A stretch of DNA of 37,508 nt from positions 1-37,508 of the forward strand of contig JAFTLJ010000089.1 in NCBI GenBank assembly GCA_017456005.1. Direction: 5' to 3'. The first letter of the stretch is position 1, and the number at the start of each line of letters is the position of its first letter. Below are positions 23,039 through 32,416 of this stretch, one piece after another. The notes beneath the pieces are model-generated. The model saw nothing but the letters and a program-made list of their open reading frames with translations, was not told the origin of the DNA and searched no databases. The DNA comes from Clostridia bacterium. GTDB taxonomy: Bacteria; Bacillota; Clostridia; Oscillospirales; CAG-272. Made by a program: the position numbers and the translations under genes.

Positions 23039-23946
23039 AACATTTGCTTAAACTTATGGACCTGAGCTACAAGGAAATTCTCGAAATACTTAACCTTGCA
23101 GACCAGCTTAAATACGAGAAAAAATACGGTATAGAACACCACTATCTCAAGGGCAAGACCTTGGGTATGATCTTCCAGAAATCCTCCACGCGTACGCGCG
23201 TTTCCTTTGAGGTTGGTATGTACGACCTGGGCGGCAGTGCACTCTTCCTTTCCTCCCGCGACCTTCAGATAGGTAGAGGCGAGCCTATAGAGGACACAGC
23301 GCGCGTGCTTTCCCGCTACCTCGACGGTATTATGATCCGTACGTACGACCAGGAAGAGGTTGAAAAGCTCGCAAAATACGGCGATATTCCGATAATCAAC
23401 GGTCTTACAGACTATGCGCACCCCTGCCAGGTGCTTGCCGACCTTATGACAATACGCGAGCACAAGGGCTCTGTACGCGGCAGAAAGCTTTGCTTTATCG
23501 GCGACGGCAACAATATGGCAAACTCCCTTATCGTTGGCGGCATAAAGATGGGTATGTCTGTGGCTATAGGCTGTCCCAAAGGCTATGAGCCCGATGCTGA
23601 AATTATGAAATGGGCGAGCGAAAACGGCGAATTCCTTTGCACAGACGATATTTTCGAGGCCGCAAAGGATGCAGACGTGGTTTACACAGACGTTTGGGCA
23701 TCTATGGGCGAAGAAGCGGAAGCGGAGGAAAGAAAGAAAATTTTCGCAGGCTTCCAGGTAAATGCAGAGCTTATGGCGGTTGCGAAAAAGGATGCAATGG
23801 TGCTCCACTGCCTGCCTGCACACCGCGGTGAAGAAATCACGGCAGATGTGCTCGAAGCGCACGCGGCGGAAATCTTCGACGAAGCGGAAAACAGACTCCA
23901 CGCACAAAAAGCCGTTATGGTTATGTGCATGAGAAACAAAGGCTAA
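23035..23946 (+). CDS. argF: Ornithine carbamoyltransferase
   Basis: A 303-residue transferase making citrulline from ornithine and carbamoyl phosphate. Key motifs are SSTRTRVSFEVGMYDLGG (carbamoyl phosphate STRTR), DYAHPCQVLADLMTI (HPxQ), FIGDGNNMANSLIVGG, and HCLPAHRGEEI (catalytic Cys). Last gene of the operon; a terminator follows within 10 bases. Catabolic OTCs cannot be excluded by sequence, but the operon context indicates biosynthesis. Confidence 0.97.
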   Translation: MKHLLKLMDLSYKEILEILNLADQLKYEKKYGIEHHYLKGKTLGMIFQKSSTRTRVSFEVGMYDLGGSALFLSSRDLQIGRGEPIEDTARVLSRYLDGIMIRTYDQEEVEKLAKYGDIPIINGLTDYAHPCQVLADLMTIREHKGSVRGRKLCFIGDGNNMANSLIVGGIKMGMSVAIGCPKGYEPDAEIMKWASENGEFLCTDDIFEAAKDADVVYTDVWASMGEEAEAEERKKIFAGFQVNAELMAVAKKDAMVLHCLPAHRGEEITADVLEAHAAEIFDEAENRLHAQKAVMVMCMRNKG

Positions 23947-23952
23947 AAAACA

Positions 23953-23995
23953 GAACACGCTTTAAATCTTAACTGATTTTTTAGCGTGTTTTTCT
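23953..23995 (+). terminator. Terminator of the arginine operon
   Basis: AACACGCT and AGCGTGTT form the base of a stem continued by TTAAATC/GATTTTT, followed by TTTTCTTTG. Confidence 0.85.
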
Positions 23996-24003
23996 TTGCC
24001 TAC

Positions 24004-24032
24004 TTGAATTTTCAGACAAAAAATGGTATAAT
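24004..24032 (+). promoter_or_regulatory. Promoter of trkA-trkH
   Basis: TTGAAT (24004-24009) and TATAAT (24027-24032) with 17-base spacing, just after the arg terminator. Confidence 0.75.
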
Positions 24033-24096
24033 AAAAAATATAAAATAAAAAACTTGGAAAAGATACGGTAAAAAACGTTTCGGAAGGGAAGTTTTT

Positions 24097-25458
24097 ATGA
24101 AAATAATCGTTGCCGGTTGCGGAAAAATAGGCAAGACAATAGTAGAAAGCCTCGTAGCAGAGGGGCATGAAATTCTGATAATAGATAATAAGCCGGAAAT
24201 AGTAGAGGAGCTTACAAACATTTACGACGTAATGGGCATTTGCGGCAACTGCGCAGATAGCGACATCGTAATAGATGCAGGCGCTGGCGATGCGGACCTT
24301 TACCTCGCCGTTACCGATTCCGACGAGCTGAATATGCTCAGCTGCTTTATAGCGAAGCGTATGGGCGCAAAGGACACAATAGCGCGTATACGCGCCCCCG
24401 AATATAACGATAACAGCTTGGTGTTTATGAAGGATAATCTGGAAATATCCATGCCCATAAACCCCGAGCGCCTCGCTGCCAGCGAACTTTTCAATATACT
24501 GAAATTCCCCTCGGCACTGAAGGTTGAAACGTTTTCGCGCAGAACGATGGAAATGACAGAGGTGCGCCTGCAGGATGATTCCGTGCTCGACGGTGTTAAG
24601 CTTTTGGATATACGCCACAAATTCAAGGCACAGGTGCTTATTTGCTGTGTACAGCGCGGCGAAGAAGTGTTCATACCGGACGGTAATTTCGTGCTTCGCG
24701 GCGGCGACAGAATAGGCGTTACCGCCGCACATGTGGAGCTGCTGAAGTTCTTTAAAAATACAGGGCTTTTACAGCGCCCCGTAAAAAGCGTTATTATTCT
24801 CGGCGGCAGCCGTATTGCATATTACCTTGCACAGATGGTGCTCGATATCGGCGCAGACGTTAAAATTATAGATAAAGACGAAAAAATTTGCGAAAGCCTT
24901 GTTGATGCCTTGCCGAAAGCCACTATAATCCACGGCGACGGCTCGGAGCAGGAGCTACTTTTGGAGGAGGGAATCTCCTCGGCAGATGCTTTTGTGGCGC
25001 TCACAGGTTCCGACGAAACGAATATACTCGTTTCTATGTTCGCTATGATGAACGGAACGAAAAAGGTTATATCTAAGGTGAATCGCGACGAAATAGCTCC
25101 TATGGCGGAAAGACTTGGGCTGGACTGCATAATTTCGCCGAAGAAAATGGTTTCCGATGTGGTGCTAAGATATGCCCGCGCGCTGGAAAACTCTATGGGC
25201 AGCAACGTGGAAACGCTGTATAAGCTTATGGACGACAAGGTAGAGGCGCTGGAATTTAACGTGCGTCCGGATGCAAAATGTGTGAATATTCCCCTAAAAG
25301 ATCTAAAGCTGCTTAAAAATATGCTTATTATCGGCATAATTCGCGGCAGAAAAGTAATAACTCCTTCCGGTTTGACGGAAATATTGCCCGGCGACAGAGT
25401 TGTGGTTATAACAACCAACAAAGGGCTTGGCGACCTTTCCGATATTTTGCAGAAATAA
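24097..25458 (+). CDS. trkA: Trk potassium uptake regulatory subunit TrkA
   Basis: A 453-residue cytosolic protein with two RCK-N/RCK-C pairs. The first Rossmann loop is VAGCGKIGKTIVESLVAEGHEILIID (about 4-29), followed by a TrkA-C domain (about 140-220); the second loop is IILGGSRIAYYLAQMVLDIGADVKIID (about 229-255), followed by the second TrkA-C domain ending VVITTNKGLGDLSDIL. RCK proteins bind NAD(H) or nucleotides and gate TrkH. It starts behind AAGGGAAG and is 12 bases from trkH. Confidence 0.95.
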   Translation: MKIIVAGCGKIGKTIVESLVAEGHEILIIDNKPEIVEELTNIYDVMGICGNCADSDIVIDAGAGDADLYLAVTDSDELNMLSCFIAKRMGAKDTIARIRAPEYNDNSLVFMKDNLEISMPINPERLAASELFNILKFPSALKVETFSRRTMEMTEVRLQDDSVLDGVKLLDIRHKFKAQVLICCVQRGEEVFIPDGNFVLRGGDRIGVTAAHVELLKFFKNTGLLQRPVKSVIILGGSRIAYYLAQMVLDIGADVKIIDKDEKICESLVDALPKATIIHGDGSEQELLLEEGISSADAFVALTGSDETNILVSMFAMMNGTKKVISKVNRDEIAPMAERLGLDCIISPKKMVSDVVLRYARALENSMGSNVETLYKLMDDKVEALEFNVRPDAKCVNIPLKDLKLLKNMLIIGIIRGRKVITPSGLTEILPGDRVVVITTNKGLGDLSDILQK

Positions 25459-25470
25459 GGGCGGTGGCTT

Positions 25471-26925
25471 ATGAATTACAGAATTGTTTCTCATACGGTA
25501 GGGCGTATTTTGCAGATAGAGGCGGTTTTGATGCTTTTGCCTCTTGCCGTAAGCATAATATATGTGGAGCAGGATGGGGCGGCATCTATATGGGCGTTCC
25601 TTATATCCATCGGCATATCTCTGGCGCTCGGTCTTTTTCTTACATATGTTTTGGGTAAAAACAATAAGCTGCTTTTCGCGCGCGAGGGCTTTGCCATCGT
25701 GGCGCTTGCATGGCTTGCAATGTCCGCCGTGGGCGCTCTGCCTTTCGTTATAAGCGGATATATCCCATCTTTTGTAGATGCTTTTTTTGAAACTGTGAGC
25801 GGCTTTACCACAACGGGCGCTTCCATCCTTACCGATGTAGAGGCGCTGAGCCACGGCATGCTCTTCTGGCGCAGCTTTACGCACTGGGTCGGCGGTATGG
25901 GTGTTCTTGTGTTTATTATGGCTATTCTGCCGCAGGACACGGGCAGAAATATACATATAATGCGAGCGGAAATGCCTGGCCCCATCGTAGGTAAGCTTGT
26001 GCCCAGGCTCAAAGACACGGCGAGAATACTGTATATCATCTATATTGCTATCACGGCAATAGAAGTGGTATTTCTCCTTTTCGGCGGCATGGACATTTTC
26101 GAAAGCCTTGTTCACTCTTTTGGCACAGCGGGCACGGGCGGTTTCGGTATAAAGGGCGACAGCCTCGGCAGCTACAACGCTTATTTGCAATGGGTTATAA
26201 CCATATTTATGCTTATTTTCGGCGTAAACTTCAACCTCTATTATCTTATTCTTATCAAACAGTTTAAAACCGCCGTTAAGAGCACGGAGCTCTGGGTATA
26301 CGGCGCTATAGTGCTTATTTCCGGCGCGGCGATAACCATAAACATACTCGGTATGTACGATAGCGTGGCAGAGGCTGTGCGCCATGCATTCTTCCAAGTG
26401 GCAACGGTTATTACCACAACAGGATATTCCTCGGTGGATTTCAACCTTTGGCCCGGATTTTCCAAGGCGATTTTGGTCGTGCTTATGTTTGTGGGTGGTT
26501 GCGCAGGCTCTACGGCGGGCGGCATAAAGGTTTCACGCTTTATAATAGCACTGAAAACCGTTTTCAGAGATATAAAGAAAATGCTCCATCCGCGTTCTGT
26601 GGCGGGCGTGAAGTTGGAGGGCAAGAAGGTAGATGATTCTACGATAAATTCCGTAAGCACATATTTTGCTTTCTATTTCATAATTTTGCTTGTTATATTC
26701 CTTTTGATCTCTCTGGAGCCCTTCAGCTTTGAGGCAAATTTTACGGCGACGGTAGCGTGCTTCAATAATATAGGCCCCGGGCTTGCGGAGGTTGGTCCTA
26801 TGGGCAGCTTTGCAGCGTATTCTGCACCTGCAAAAGTTCTTCTTTCCTTTGCGATGCTTCTCGGCAGGCTGGAAATTTTCCCTCTGCTTCTCATTTTTAC
26901 ACCGTCTATGTGGAAAAAGAAATAA
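25471..26925 (+). CDS. trkH: Trk-type potassium transporter TrkH
   Basis: A 484-residue membrane protein with about ten transmembrane helices and the four pore-loop motifs of the Trk/Ktr family: TVSGFTTTGAS, GTAGTGGFGIKG, ITTTGYSS and ACFNNIGPG. The glycine of each selectivity filter is kept. It is co-transcribed with trkA, which is the gating subunit, so together they form a potassium uptake channel-like transporter. Confidence 0.95.
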   Translation: MNYRIVSHTVGRILQIEAVLMLLPLAVSIIYVEQDGAASIWAFLISIGISLALGLFLTYVLGKNNKLLFAREGFAIVALAWLAMSAVGALPFVISGYIPSFVDAFFETVSGFTTTGASILTDVEALSHGMLFWRSFTHWVGGMGVLVFIMAILPQDTGRNIHIMRAEMPGPIVGKLVPRLKDTARILYIIYIAITAIEVVFLLFGGMDIFESLVHSFGTAGTGGFGIKGDSLGSYNAYLQWVITIFMLIFGVNFNLYYLILIKQFKTAVKSTELWVYGAIVLISGAAITINILGMYDSVAEAVRHAFFQVATVITTTGYSSVDFNLWPGFSKAILVVLMFVGGCAGSTAGGIKVSRFIIALKTVFRDIKKMLHPRSVAGVKLEGKKVDDSTINSVSTYFAFYFIILLVIFLLISLEPFSFEANFTATVACFNNIGPGLAEVGPMGSFAAYSAPAKVLLSFAMLLGRLEIFPLLLIFTPSMWKKK

Positions 26926-26930
26926 AAGTT

Positions 26931-26957
26931 AAAATGCACCGTTTATCGGTGCATTTT
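26931..26957. terminator. Bidirectional terminator between trkH and the ABC exporter
   Basis: AAAATGCACCG, loop TTTAT, CGGTGCATTTTTG, lies between the convergent trkH and ABC genes. It is one of several near-identical stems in this window. Confidence 0.88.
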
Positions 26958-26988
26958 TGTTTATGGAGAACTTTTTAATAATATTATT

Positions 26989-28737
26989 TCACACAACGGT
27001 GTAGAGCTTATAAAGCTCGCTGTATAGGCCGCCCTTGGCAAGAAGCTCTTTGTGTGTGCCGCTTTCTTCTATGCCGTTTTCTGTCAGCACCAAAATTCTG
27101 TCGGCGTTCTTTATCGTCGTGAGGCGGTGCGCCACGGTGAAGGTGGTTCTGCCCTTGGCGAGCGTTTCGAGCGATCTCTGCACCAGGCGCTCGCTTTCGT
27201 TATCCAGCGCGCTTGTGGCTTCGTCGAGAATGAGTATCGGGGGGTCCTTTAAGAATACGCGCGCTATGGAAATGCGCTGCTTTTGCCCACCGGAAAGCTT
27301 CACGCCGCGTTCGCCCACGTATGTGTCGTAGCCGTCGGGCAGGGCGGAAATAAACTCGTGTGCGCCTGCCAGGCGTGCCGCGCGCTCTATTTCTTCTGCC
27401 GTGGCGTTCTGCTTGCCGTAAGCTATGTTTTCGCGCACGCTGCCCGAGAAAAGGTAAACGTCCTGCGCCACAACGCCTATGTTTTCGCGCAGGGAAGCGA
27501 GCGTTACCCCCTTTATATCCGTGCCGTCAATGAGTATTTTGCCGGCAGAAGCTTCATAGAATCGGGGAATGAGGGAGCAAAGCGTGGTTTTGCCGCCGCC
27601 GGAGGGGCCTACGAGCGCGATGCTTTCGCCGGCCTTCACAGAAAGGTTAAGCCCGTGCAGGACCTCGTGTTTTTCGCTTTCGTAATGGAAGGAAACGTCG
27701 CAAAATTCCACGTTTCCGCGCACGTTTTCCAGCTTCTTTGCGCCCGCAGTGTCCTGTATTTCGGGCTCTGTGTCCATAATTTCGGCAAAGCGCTCTATAC
27801 CGCTCATGCCGAGCTGGAACTGTTCTGCAAACTCCACTATTCTGCGTATGGACGTAAGCAGTGTTGTTACAAACATCAGGTATGCCACATAATCTGCCGC
27901 GCTTATGTCGCCGTTCAAAAGGAACACGCCGCCGACCATAACGACAACGATGTACATAATGCCGTCGAAAAGGCGCGTGGCGGAGGTAAAGCCGCCCATT
28001 ATGTAGTAGCGCGCGGATTTAAGGCGCAGAAATTCTTTGTTGCCCTTGTCGAACTTTTTCTGTTCCACGTGCTCGTTTGCAAAGGATTTTACCACGCGGA
28101 TGCCCAGCAAGCTATCCTCTATCTGCGAATTGAGCTCGCCTATCTGCTTGCGTGAATCTGCGAAGTTTGCTTTCATTTTAAGGCGGAAGTAGATGAGCAC
28201 GGCTACCATAACGGGAATTACAGAGAAGATTATGAGCGTTAGCGTTACGTTCATCGTGCAGAGAATTATGAAAGCGCAGATTATCTTTATGCCCGCTATG
28301 AAAAATTCCTCGGGGCAGTGGTGCGCAAACTCCGTAACGTCGAAAAGGTCGTTGGTTATGCGCGACATAAGCGTGCCGACCTTCGTGTTGTCATAATACG
28401 AAAATGAAAGCTTTTGCAGGTGCGAAAAAAGGTCTCCGCGCATATCGTTTTCTATTTTCGTGCCCATTATGTGGCCTACGGTGGTCATATAGTAGTTTGC
28501 CGCTGTGTCTACTATGCGCAGGGCAATGTACAGAAGCCCACAGCGCAGTATGAGCTCTAGTGTGAGCGCTGCCGTGTTTTCGGTGGCGGCGCCCGTTATT
28601 TCGCGCACTATCATCGGCAGCACGAGCTCGCAGACGGTGGTGAGCGCGGCGCAGAAAAGGTCTGCCACCATTATCCACCCGTATTTTTTGTAGTAGGGCA
28701 TAAAACGCCGTAGCAGCCCTTTTTTCTTATTTTCCAT
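26989..28737 (-). CDS. ABC-type exporter, fused permease and ATPase
   Basis: A 582-residue half-transporter, usual length for MsbA/LmrA-type exporters. A six-helix permease (about 1-310) includes the coupling segment FSYYDNTKVGTLMSRITNDL. The ATPase (about 335-582) has Walker A GPSGGGKTT, Q-loop VVAQDVYLF, signature LSGGQKQRISIARVFLK, Walker B ILILDEATSALD and the H-loop VAHRLTT. It probably works as a homodimer moving lipids, drugs or peptides; substrate unknown. Start ATG 28737 follows GGAAAGG. A terminator hairpin of the upstream gene sits immediately before it, so expression may depend on read-through or a weak local promoter. Confidence 0.92.
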   Translation of the reverse strand: MENKKKGLLRRFMPYYKKYGWIMVADLFCAALTTVCELVLPMIVREITGAATENTAALTLELILRCGLLYIALRIVDTAANYYMTTVGHIMGTKIENDMRGDLFSHLQKLSFSYYDNTKVGTLMSRITNDLFDVTEFAHHCPEEFFIAGIKIICAFIILCTMNVTLTLIIFSVIPVMVAVLIYFRLKMKANFADSRKQIGELNSQIEDSLLGIRVVKSFANEHVEQKKFDKGNKEFLRLKSARYYIMGGFTSATRLFDGIMYIVVVMVGGVFLLNGDISAADYVAYLMFVTTLLTSIRRIVEFAEQFQLGMSGIERFAEIMDTEPEIQDTAGAKKLENVRGNVEFCDVSFHYESEKHEVLHGLNLSVKAGESIALVGPSGGGKTTLCSLIPRFYEASAGKILIDGTDIKGVTLASLRENIGVVAQDVYLFSGSVRENIAYGKQNATAEEIERAARLAGAHEFISALPDGYDTYVGERGVKLSGGQKQRISIARVFLKDPPILILDEATSALDNESERLVQRSLETLAKGRTTFTVAHRLTTIKNADRILVLTENGIEESGTHKELLAKGGLYSELYKLYTVV

Positions 28738-28766
28738 AAAATATACCTTTCCATATAATTATTTTA

Positions 28767-28792
28767 AAAAATGCCCGTAACGGGCATTTTTG
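28767..28792 (-). terminator. Terminator of the mntP-thioesterase transcript
   Basis: On the minus strand AAAATGCCCG, loop TTA, CGGGCATTTTTTAAAAT. It sits between the thioesterase stop and the ABC exporter start. Confidence 0.85.
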
Positions 28793-28801
28793 CATTTTCG
28801 G

Positions 28802-29518
28802 TTATTTTTTGAGCTCTATAATAGCGCGTATGTCGTCTTCCTCGCCTTTTACGGTAACTACGTGTGCATTTTCTGTTTCGCCATAGAGGCAGCGCACGGT
28901 TTCGCCGTATTTTATAGCGCGGCGGTACATAATTTTAAATCCCGTGAAGTCGCAGTTGTTATATACGTCCTCGGGCAGCATGAGCTTCGCTACCTCCAGG
29001 TAGTAGACATTGTTCATATGGTGGTTGGCATCTATAAAATTGCGCGTTACCTTGAAATCCTGCGCGGCTGTGTATTCCGCAGGCTCTTCCAGCTTCGGAA
29101 GCCAAAGAAAGCCGAAGTTTGTGTGCTCCTTTTCGCTTTGGTAAGCGGCGGCAACGGCAGGCGTGGCGCGCTCCACCTTTTGTGTGGCGGCATTTACACG
29201 CGCCCAGTTGGATATACCCACTACGCATTTTTCGCCGGTGCTGTCGCAAATTTCAAATTCACGGCAGGCAGAAACACCGCGCATATCTCTGCTCCAGGTG
29301 TGCACGGTTACGGTATCCTCGTATTCGGGGCGTTTTATTATATTCACATCGTATGCCGTGAGGAACCAGCGCGCGGAGCTTGTCTTGATGCTTTCGCCGG
29401 CGCGTGTGCCATGCATGCACGCCATATTTTCGAAGAATTTCAAAATAGCCGCGTCGGAAAGCTTCAGATCGCTTGTGACGTCGCTGTAGCCCACGTAAAA
29501 AATTTCTTTTACAACCAT
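28802..29518 (-). CDS. Acyl-ACP thioesterase
   Basis: A 238-residue double hot-dog protein of the FatA/FatB-like bacterial type, releasing fatty acids from acyl carrier protein. The C-terminal hot dog has the catalytic-region pattern DANHHMNNVYYLEVA. The N-terminal hot dog has WFLTAYDVNIIKRPEYEDTV and VHTWSRDMRG. It lies only 26 bases downstream of mntP on the same strand with no terminator, so it is probably in the same manganese-riboswitch transcript. Start ATG 29518 follows GGCAGG. Confidence 0.9.
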   Translation of the reverse strand: MVVKEIFYVGYSDVTSDLKLSDAAILKFFENMACMHGTRAGESIKTSSARWFLTAYDVNIIKRPEYEDTVTVHTWSRDMRGVSACREFEICDSTGEKCVVGISNWARVNAATQKVERATPAVAAAYQSEKEHTNFGFLWLPKLEEPAEYTAAQDFKVTRNFIDANHHMNNVYYLEVAKLMLPEDVYNNCDFTGFKIMYRRAIKYGETVRCLYGETENAHVVTVKGEEDDIRAIIELKK

Positions 29519-29544
29519 AATTATACCTGCCTTTTGATTTTTTA

Positions 29545-30141
29545 TTATTTTTGAAAGAGCGCCAATGCTTTTTCGATTAGTTCAAGGTGCTCTACGAGTA
29601 TTTTTGTTCCCATAAGAATCAGTATTATACCGCCCGCAAGCTCTGCTTTGGCTTTGAATTTTGCGCCGAACACGTTGCCTATCTTTACGCCTACGGCCGA
29701 AAGCACGAATGTGATAACGCCGATGAAGAGCACGGCAAAGCCTATGTTTACGTCGGGCATAAGACCGAACGTCACACCCACGGCAAGTGCGTCTATGCTT
29801 GTGGCAACAGCCATGGGAAGCATGGCTTTAACGCCGAAGGAGCAATCGCAATCGCAGTCGCAATCATCACCCTTTACAGCTTCGCGTATCATATTGATAC
29901 CGATTATAGAAAGGAGGACGAAGGCTACCCAATGGTCGAACGCTATTATATAATCCTGAAACTGCTTGCCAAGGAAGTAACCCGCCAGCGGCATAAGCCC
30001 CTGAAACGCGCCGAAGTAAAGACCGACTATGAGCATATGGCGAAACTTAAGCTTTTTTACGGAAAGCCCCTTGCATATCGCAACGGCAAAAGCATCCATA
30101 GAAAGCCCCACGGCTATTATAAAAAGCTCGAGTGTAGACAT
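29545..30141 (-). CDS. mntP: Manganese efflux pump MntP
   Basis: A 198-residue membrane protein with six predicted helices and the two conserved MntP motifs: [16 protein letters not shown] near residue 12 and [19 protein letters not shown] in the second half, each with the acidic residue needed for transport. It exports Mn2+ from the cell. The cytosolic loop between the halves carries the unusual [14 protein letters not shown], four Cys-Asp pairs, absent from the usual family and likely metal-binding (inference). Start ATG behind GGAGG. A yybP-ykoY riboswitch precedes it. Confidence 0.95.
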   Translation of the reverse strand: MSTLELFIIAVGLSMDAFAVAICKGLSVKKLKFRHMLIVGLYFGAFQGLMPLAGYFLGKQFQDYIIAFDHWVAFVLLSIIGINMIREAVKGDDCDCDCDCSFGVKAMLPMAVATSIDALAVGVTFGLMPDVNIGFAVLFIGVITFVLSAVGVKIGNVFGAKFKAKAELAGGIILILMGTKILVEHLELIEKALALFQK

Positions 30142-30194
30142 AAACGTCCTCCGAAATAAGATTTTAGATTTAGAAAAAAGCGAACAACAAAAAA

Positions 30195-30312
30195 AGACTC
30201 ACCTGCACCCAAACGGCAGATAAGTCTCATCGTTTGGGGCGAAGCCGGAAAGCAAGCTTTCGAGATGTTGACTTCGCCACATTGCAGATGCAATGCCGAT
30301 TACTCCCTTAAA
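30195..30312 (-). ncRNA. yybP-ykoY manganese riboswitch (aptamer plus terminator)
   Basis: The RNA on the minus strand opens with AAGGGAGTAAT, then a GCATTGC/GCAATG hairpin, a GGCGAAG/CTTCGCC stem that encloses GTCAACATCTCG, and a CCAAACG/CGTTTGG stem enclosing ATGAGACTTATCTGC. The GGGAGTA and TCAACAT elements and position before mntP fit the Mn2+ riboswitch family. The expression platform is a terminator: AGACTTATCTGC (30226-30215 region) pairs with GCAGGTGAGTCT, then seven T (30194-30188). The terminator's first arm overlaps the CCAAACG/CGTTTGG stem, so the two structures exclude each other. Expected action is Mn2+-dependent antitermination. Confidence 0.85.
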
Positions 30313-30322
30313 TACTATTTTA

Positions 30323-30351
30323 ATTTTAACATATTTTATATATTTTGTCAA
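30323..30351 (-). promoter_or_regulatory. Promoter of the mntP riboswitch transcript
   Basis: Minus strand perfect TTGACA (30351-30346) and TAAAAT (30328-30323), 17-base spacer, right before the aptamer. Confidence 0.8.
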
Positions 30352-30378
30352 TGAATTTTTTGTGAGGAGCTATTATGG

Positions 30379-30405
30379 AAATGCACCGCAAAAAGCGGTG
30401 CATTT
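30379..30405. terminator. Hairpin after the second ABC exporter
   Basis: AAATGCACCGC, loop AAAAA, GCGGTGCATTT, lying 18 bases after the stop of the gene at 30423-32339. The T-run is short, so termination strength is uncertain. Confidence 0.7.
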
Positions 30406-30422
30406 CAGCTTGTATATGTAAA

Positions 30423-32339
30423 TTATTCTTCTTCGGGGTTTTCCATATAGCGTTTTGCCTGTGTAGAGAAAAGCTCGTAGTAGGTGCCGCGCTTTTTCAT
30501 AAGCTCCTGATGGTTGCCCTGCTCGGTGAGCACGCCGCCGTCGATAACGAGTATTTTATCTGCAACGGTGGCGCTGGAAAGCCTGTGGGAAACGAAAATA
30601 GTGGTCTTGTCCTTGCGCAATGTATCGAACTGATTGTAGATCTCCTGCTCGGCGATGGCGTCAAGGCTTGCCGTGGGCTCGTCGAGAATAAGAATGTCGG
30701 AATCGCTGTAGAATGCGCGGGCTATGGAAAGCTTCTGCCACTGACCGATGGAAAGCTCTATACCGTCCTTTTCAAACACTCGGGTAAGGGCTGTGTTGTA
30801 TTCGTTCGGCAGCTTTTCGATAAACTGCGTTGCAGAGGATTTTTCTGCGGCATCCAGCACGGCGTTTTCGTCCACGGGGTCGTTTATACGGGAGAAGGCG
30901 ATGTTATCGCGCACGCTTACGGCGTATTTGCCGAAATCCTGGAATATGATGCCGTAGAGGGAATAGAGCTCCTTGAGGTCATATTCGCGGATGTCGTGGC
31001 CGTCCAGAAGTATTCTGCCCTCTGTGGGGTCATAGAGTCTGGTTATAAGCTTGATAAGCGTGGTTTTGCCGGCGCCGTTAAGACCGACAAGCACAACGGT
31101 GTCGCCGGGTTCGAGCACAGCGGAGAAGTTCTTTATAACAAAGCGCTCCGTGCCGGGGTATTTGAACGATACGTTCTGCAGCTCTATTTTGTGGCCTGTG
31201 TGGTGTTTAACCTTGAGCGGTTCGGAAATAAGCGGCACTACCGTCTGCTTTTCGTCCATAAACGTGATAAGGTTGTCTATAAACAGCGTACCTTCGTAGA
31301 TAGAGGACATTGTGGCGATAAATGTCATGATACCGCCGGAAATGGAGTTTAGCGCACCTGTATAGAGCTGGTAATCGCCGACTTCCAGCCTGCCCTCGAA
31401 AACGCCGTTGGCGATAAAGAGGAAAAGGAAGCAGTTTACCACAGCGGAAACAACGGCAACGGAGATATTAAGCACGCCTTCTTTTATAAAGAGCTTTTTA
31501 AGCCCGCTGAAGTATTTTTTGAATATGCCCTGGTATTTTTCCGTGAAATGGTCGTAAAGCCCGAAAATACGGAGCTCCTTTGCCATATCCTTATTTGTGG
31601 TAAGTCCGGAATAGTAGGAAAGCTCGCGGCGGGATTTGGAATTTCTGCGGATATAATTGAAGTTTTTCTTGCGGTAAGAGAAGGTGATTATTGCGCTGGG
31701 CAGGGAAAGAATGATAATAAGCCAAGGCGCGCCGGGGCTTATAGCCCAAAGTATGGTAACGTAAGAAACCATGCTTATAAGCGTGCTCATTATCTGGAAC
31801 GTGGAGCGCAAGATCTGAATGGGGCGGGAGCCTGCCTCGCGCGAAGCGTTTTCGAGCTTTTCGTAAAACTCGGGGCGGTCGAAGCTGGCAATGTCTATGG
31901 TTTTCGCCTTTTTCATTATTTTTGTATTAACGTGGTTTACCACGAGCTCGCCCGAAATGCGCGTTACCATGGTTTCCACGTTAGAGATGATGCTGGTGAG
32001 GAATATGAGCGCAAACTGGAATATGAGCAGCTTCATCGTGGCGTCAAACGAAACGGCTTCGCCATTTTGATTGTTAAGGAATATTATCGCAAGCTCGTTT
32101 AAGATCTCCGCGCCTACGAGCGATTTTATAACGGGCATAAAACCCTGAATTATCGCTATAAAGAGAAGCGCAAAGAGTATCCACGGGCGCGTTTGCCAAA
32201 CAAGCCCTACGATATAAAAAAGTCTGGAAAAGAAATTTTTTACTACGTTGAAGATAAAAGAGGGAACTTCACGTACGTTTTTTGGCTTAGGCACGCGGTT
32301 TTTTTCGCTTGCTTCGCCAGGGGGCGGTCCCATCATCAT
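30423..32339 (-). CDS. ABC-type exporter, fused permease and ATPase
   Basis: A 638-residue half-transporter. The N-terminus MMMGPPPGEASEKNR is followed by the permease helices (about 45-350). The ATPase has Walker A LVGLNGAGKTTLIKL, the Q-loop YGIIFQDFGKYAVSV, signature LSIGQWQKLSIARAF, Walker B ILILDEPTASLDA and H-loop VSHRLSS. The SxGQWQKL signature is the variant seen in peptide-type exporters such as the lantibiotic group, but no peptide or synthetase gene is nearby. It has its own promoter and start ATG 32339 behind AAGGAGG, with two further in-frame ATGs. Confidence 0.9.
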   Translation of the reverse strand: MMMGPPPGEASEKNRVPKPKNVREVPSFIFNVVKNFFSRLFYIVGLVWQTRPWILFALLFIAIIQGFMPVIKSLVGAEILNELAIIFLNNQNGEAVSFDATMKLLIFQFALIFLTSIISNVETMVTRISGELVVNHVNTKIMKKAKTIDIASFDRPEFYEKLENASREAGSRPIQILRSTFQIMSTLISMVSYVTILWAISPGAPWLIIILSLPSAIITFSYRKKNFNYIRRNSKSRRELSYYSGLTTNKDMAKELRIFGLYDHFTEKYQGIFKKYFSGLKKLFIKEGVLNISVAVVSAVVNCFLFLFIANGVFEGRLEVGDYQLYTGALNSISGGIMTFIATMSSIYEGTLFIDNLITFMDEKQTVVPLISEPLKVKHHTGHKIELQNVSFKYPGTERFVIKNFSAVLEPGDTVVLVGLNGAGKTTLIKLITRLYDPTEGRILLDGHDIREYDLKELYSLYGIIFQDFGKYAVSVRDNIAFSRINDPVDENAVLDAAEKSSATQFIEKLPNEYNTALTRVFEKDGIELSIGQWQKLSIARAFYSDSDILILDEPTASLDAIAEQEIYNQFDTLRKDKTTIFVSHRLSSATVADKILVIDGGVLTEQGNHQELMKKRGTYYELFSTQAKRYMENPEEE

Positions 32340-32387
32340 AAATCTTCCTCCTTGAAAATATGTAAATTTTGTTAAGATACCTAACTA

Positions 32388-32416
32388 ATTTTAACACGAT
32401 ATGAACGGTGTGTCAA
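32388..32416 (-). promoter_or_regulatory. Promoter of the second ABC exporter
   Basis: Minus strand TTGACA (32416-32411) and TAAAAT (32393-32388), 17-base spacer. Confidence 0.75.

Noticed and set aside
30423..32339. Lantibiotic export locus
   Set aside because: The ATPase signature resembles that group, but there is no precursor peptide, modification enzyme or immunity gene beside it.
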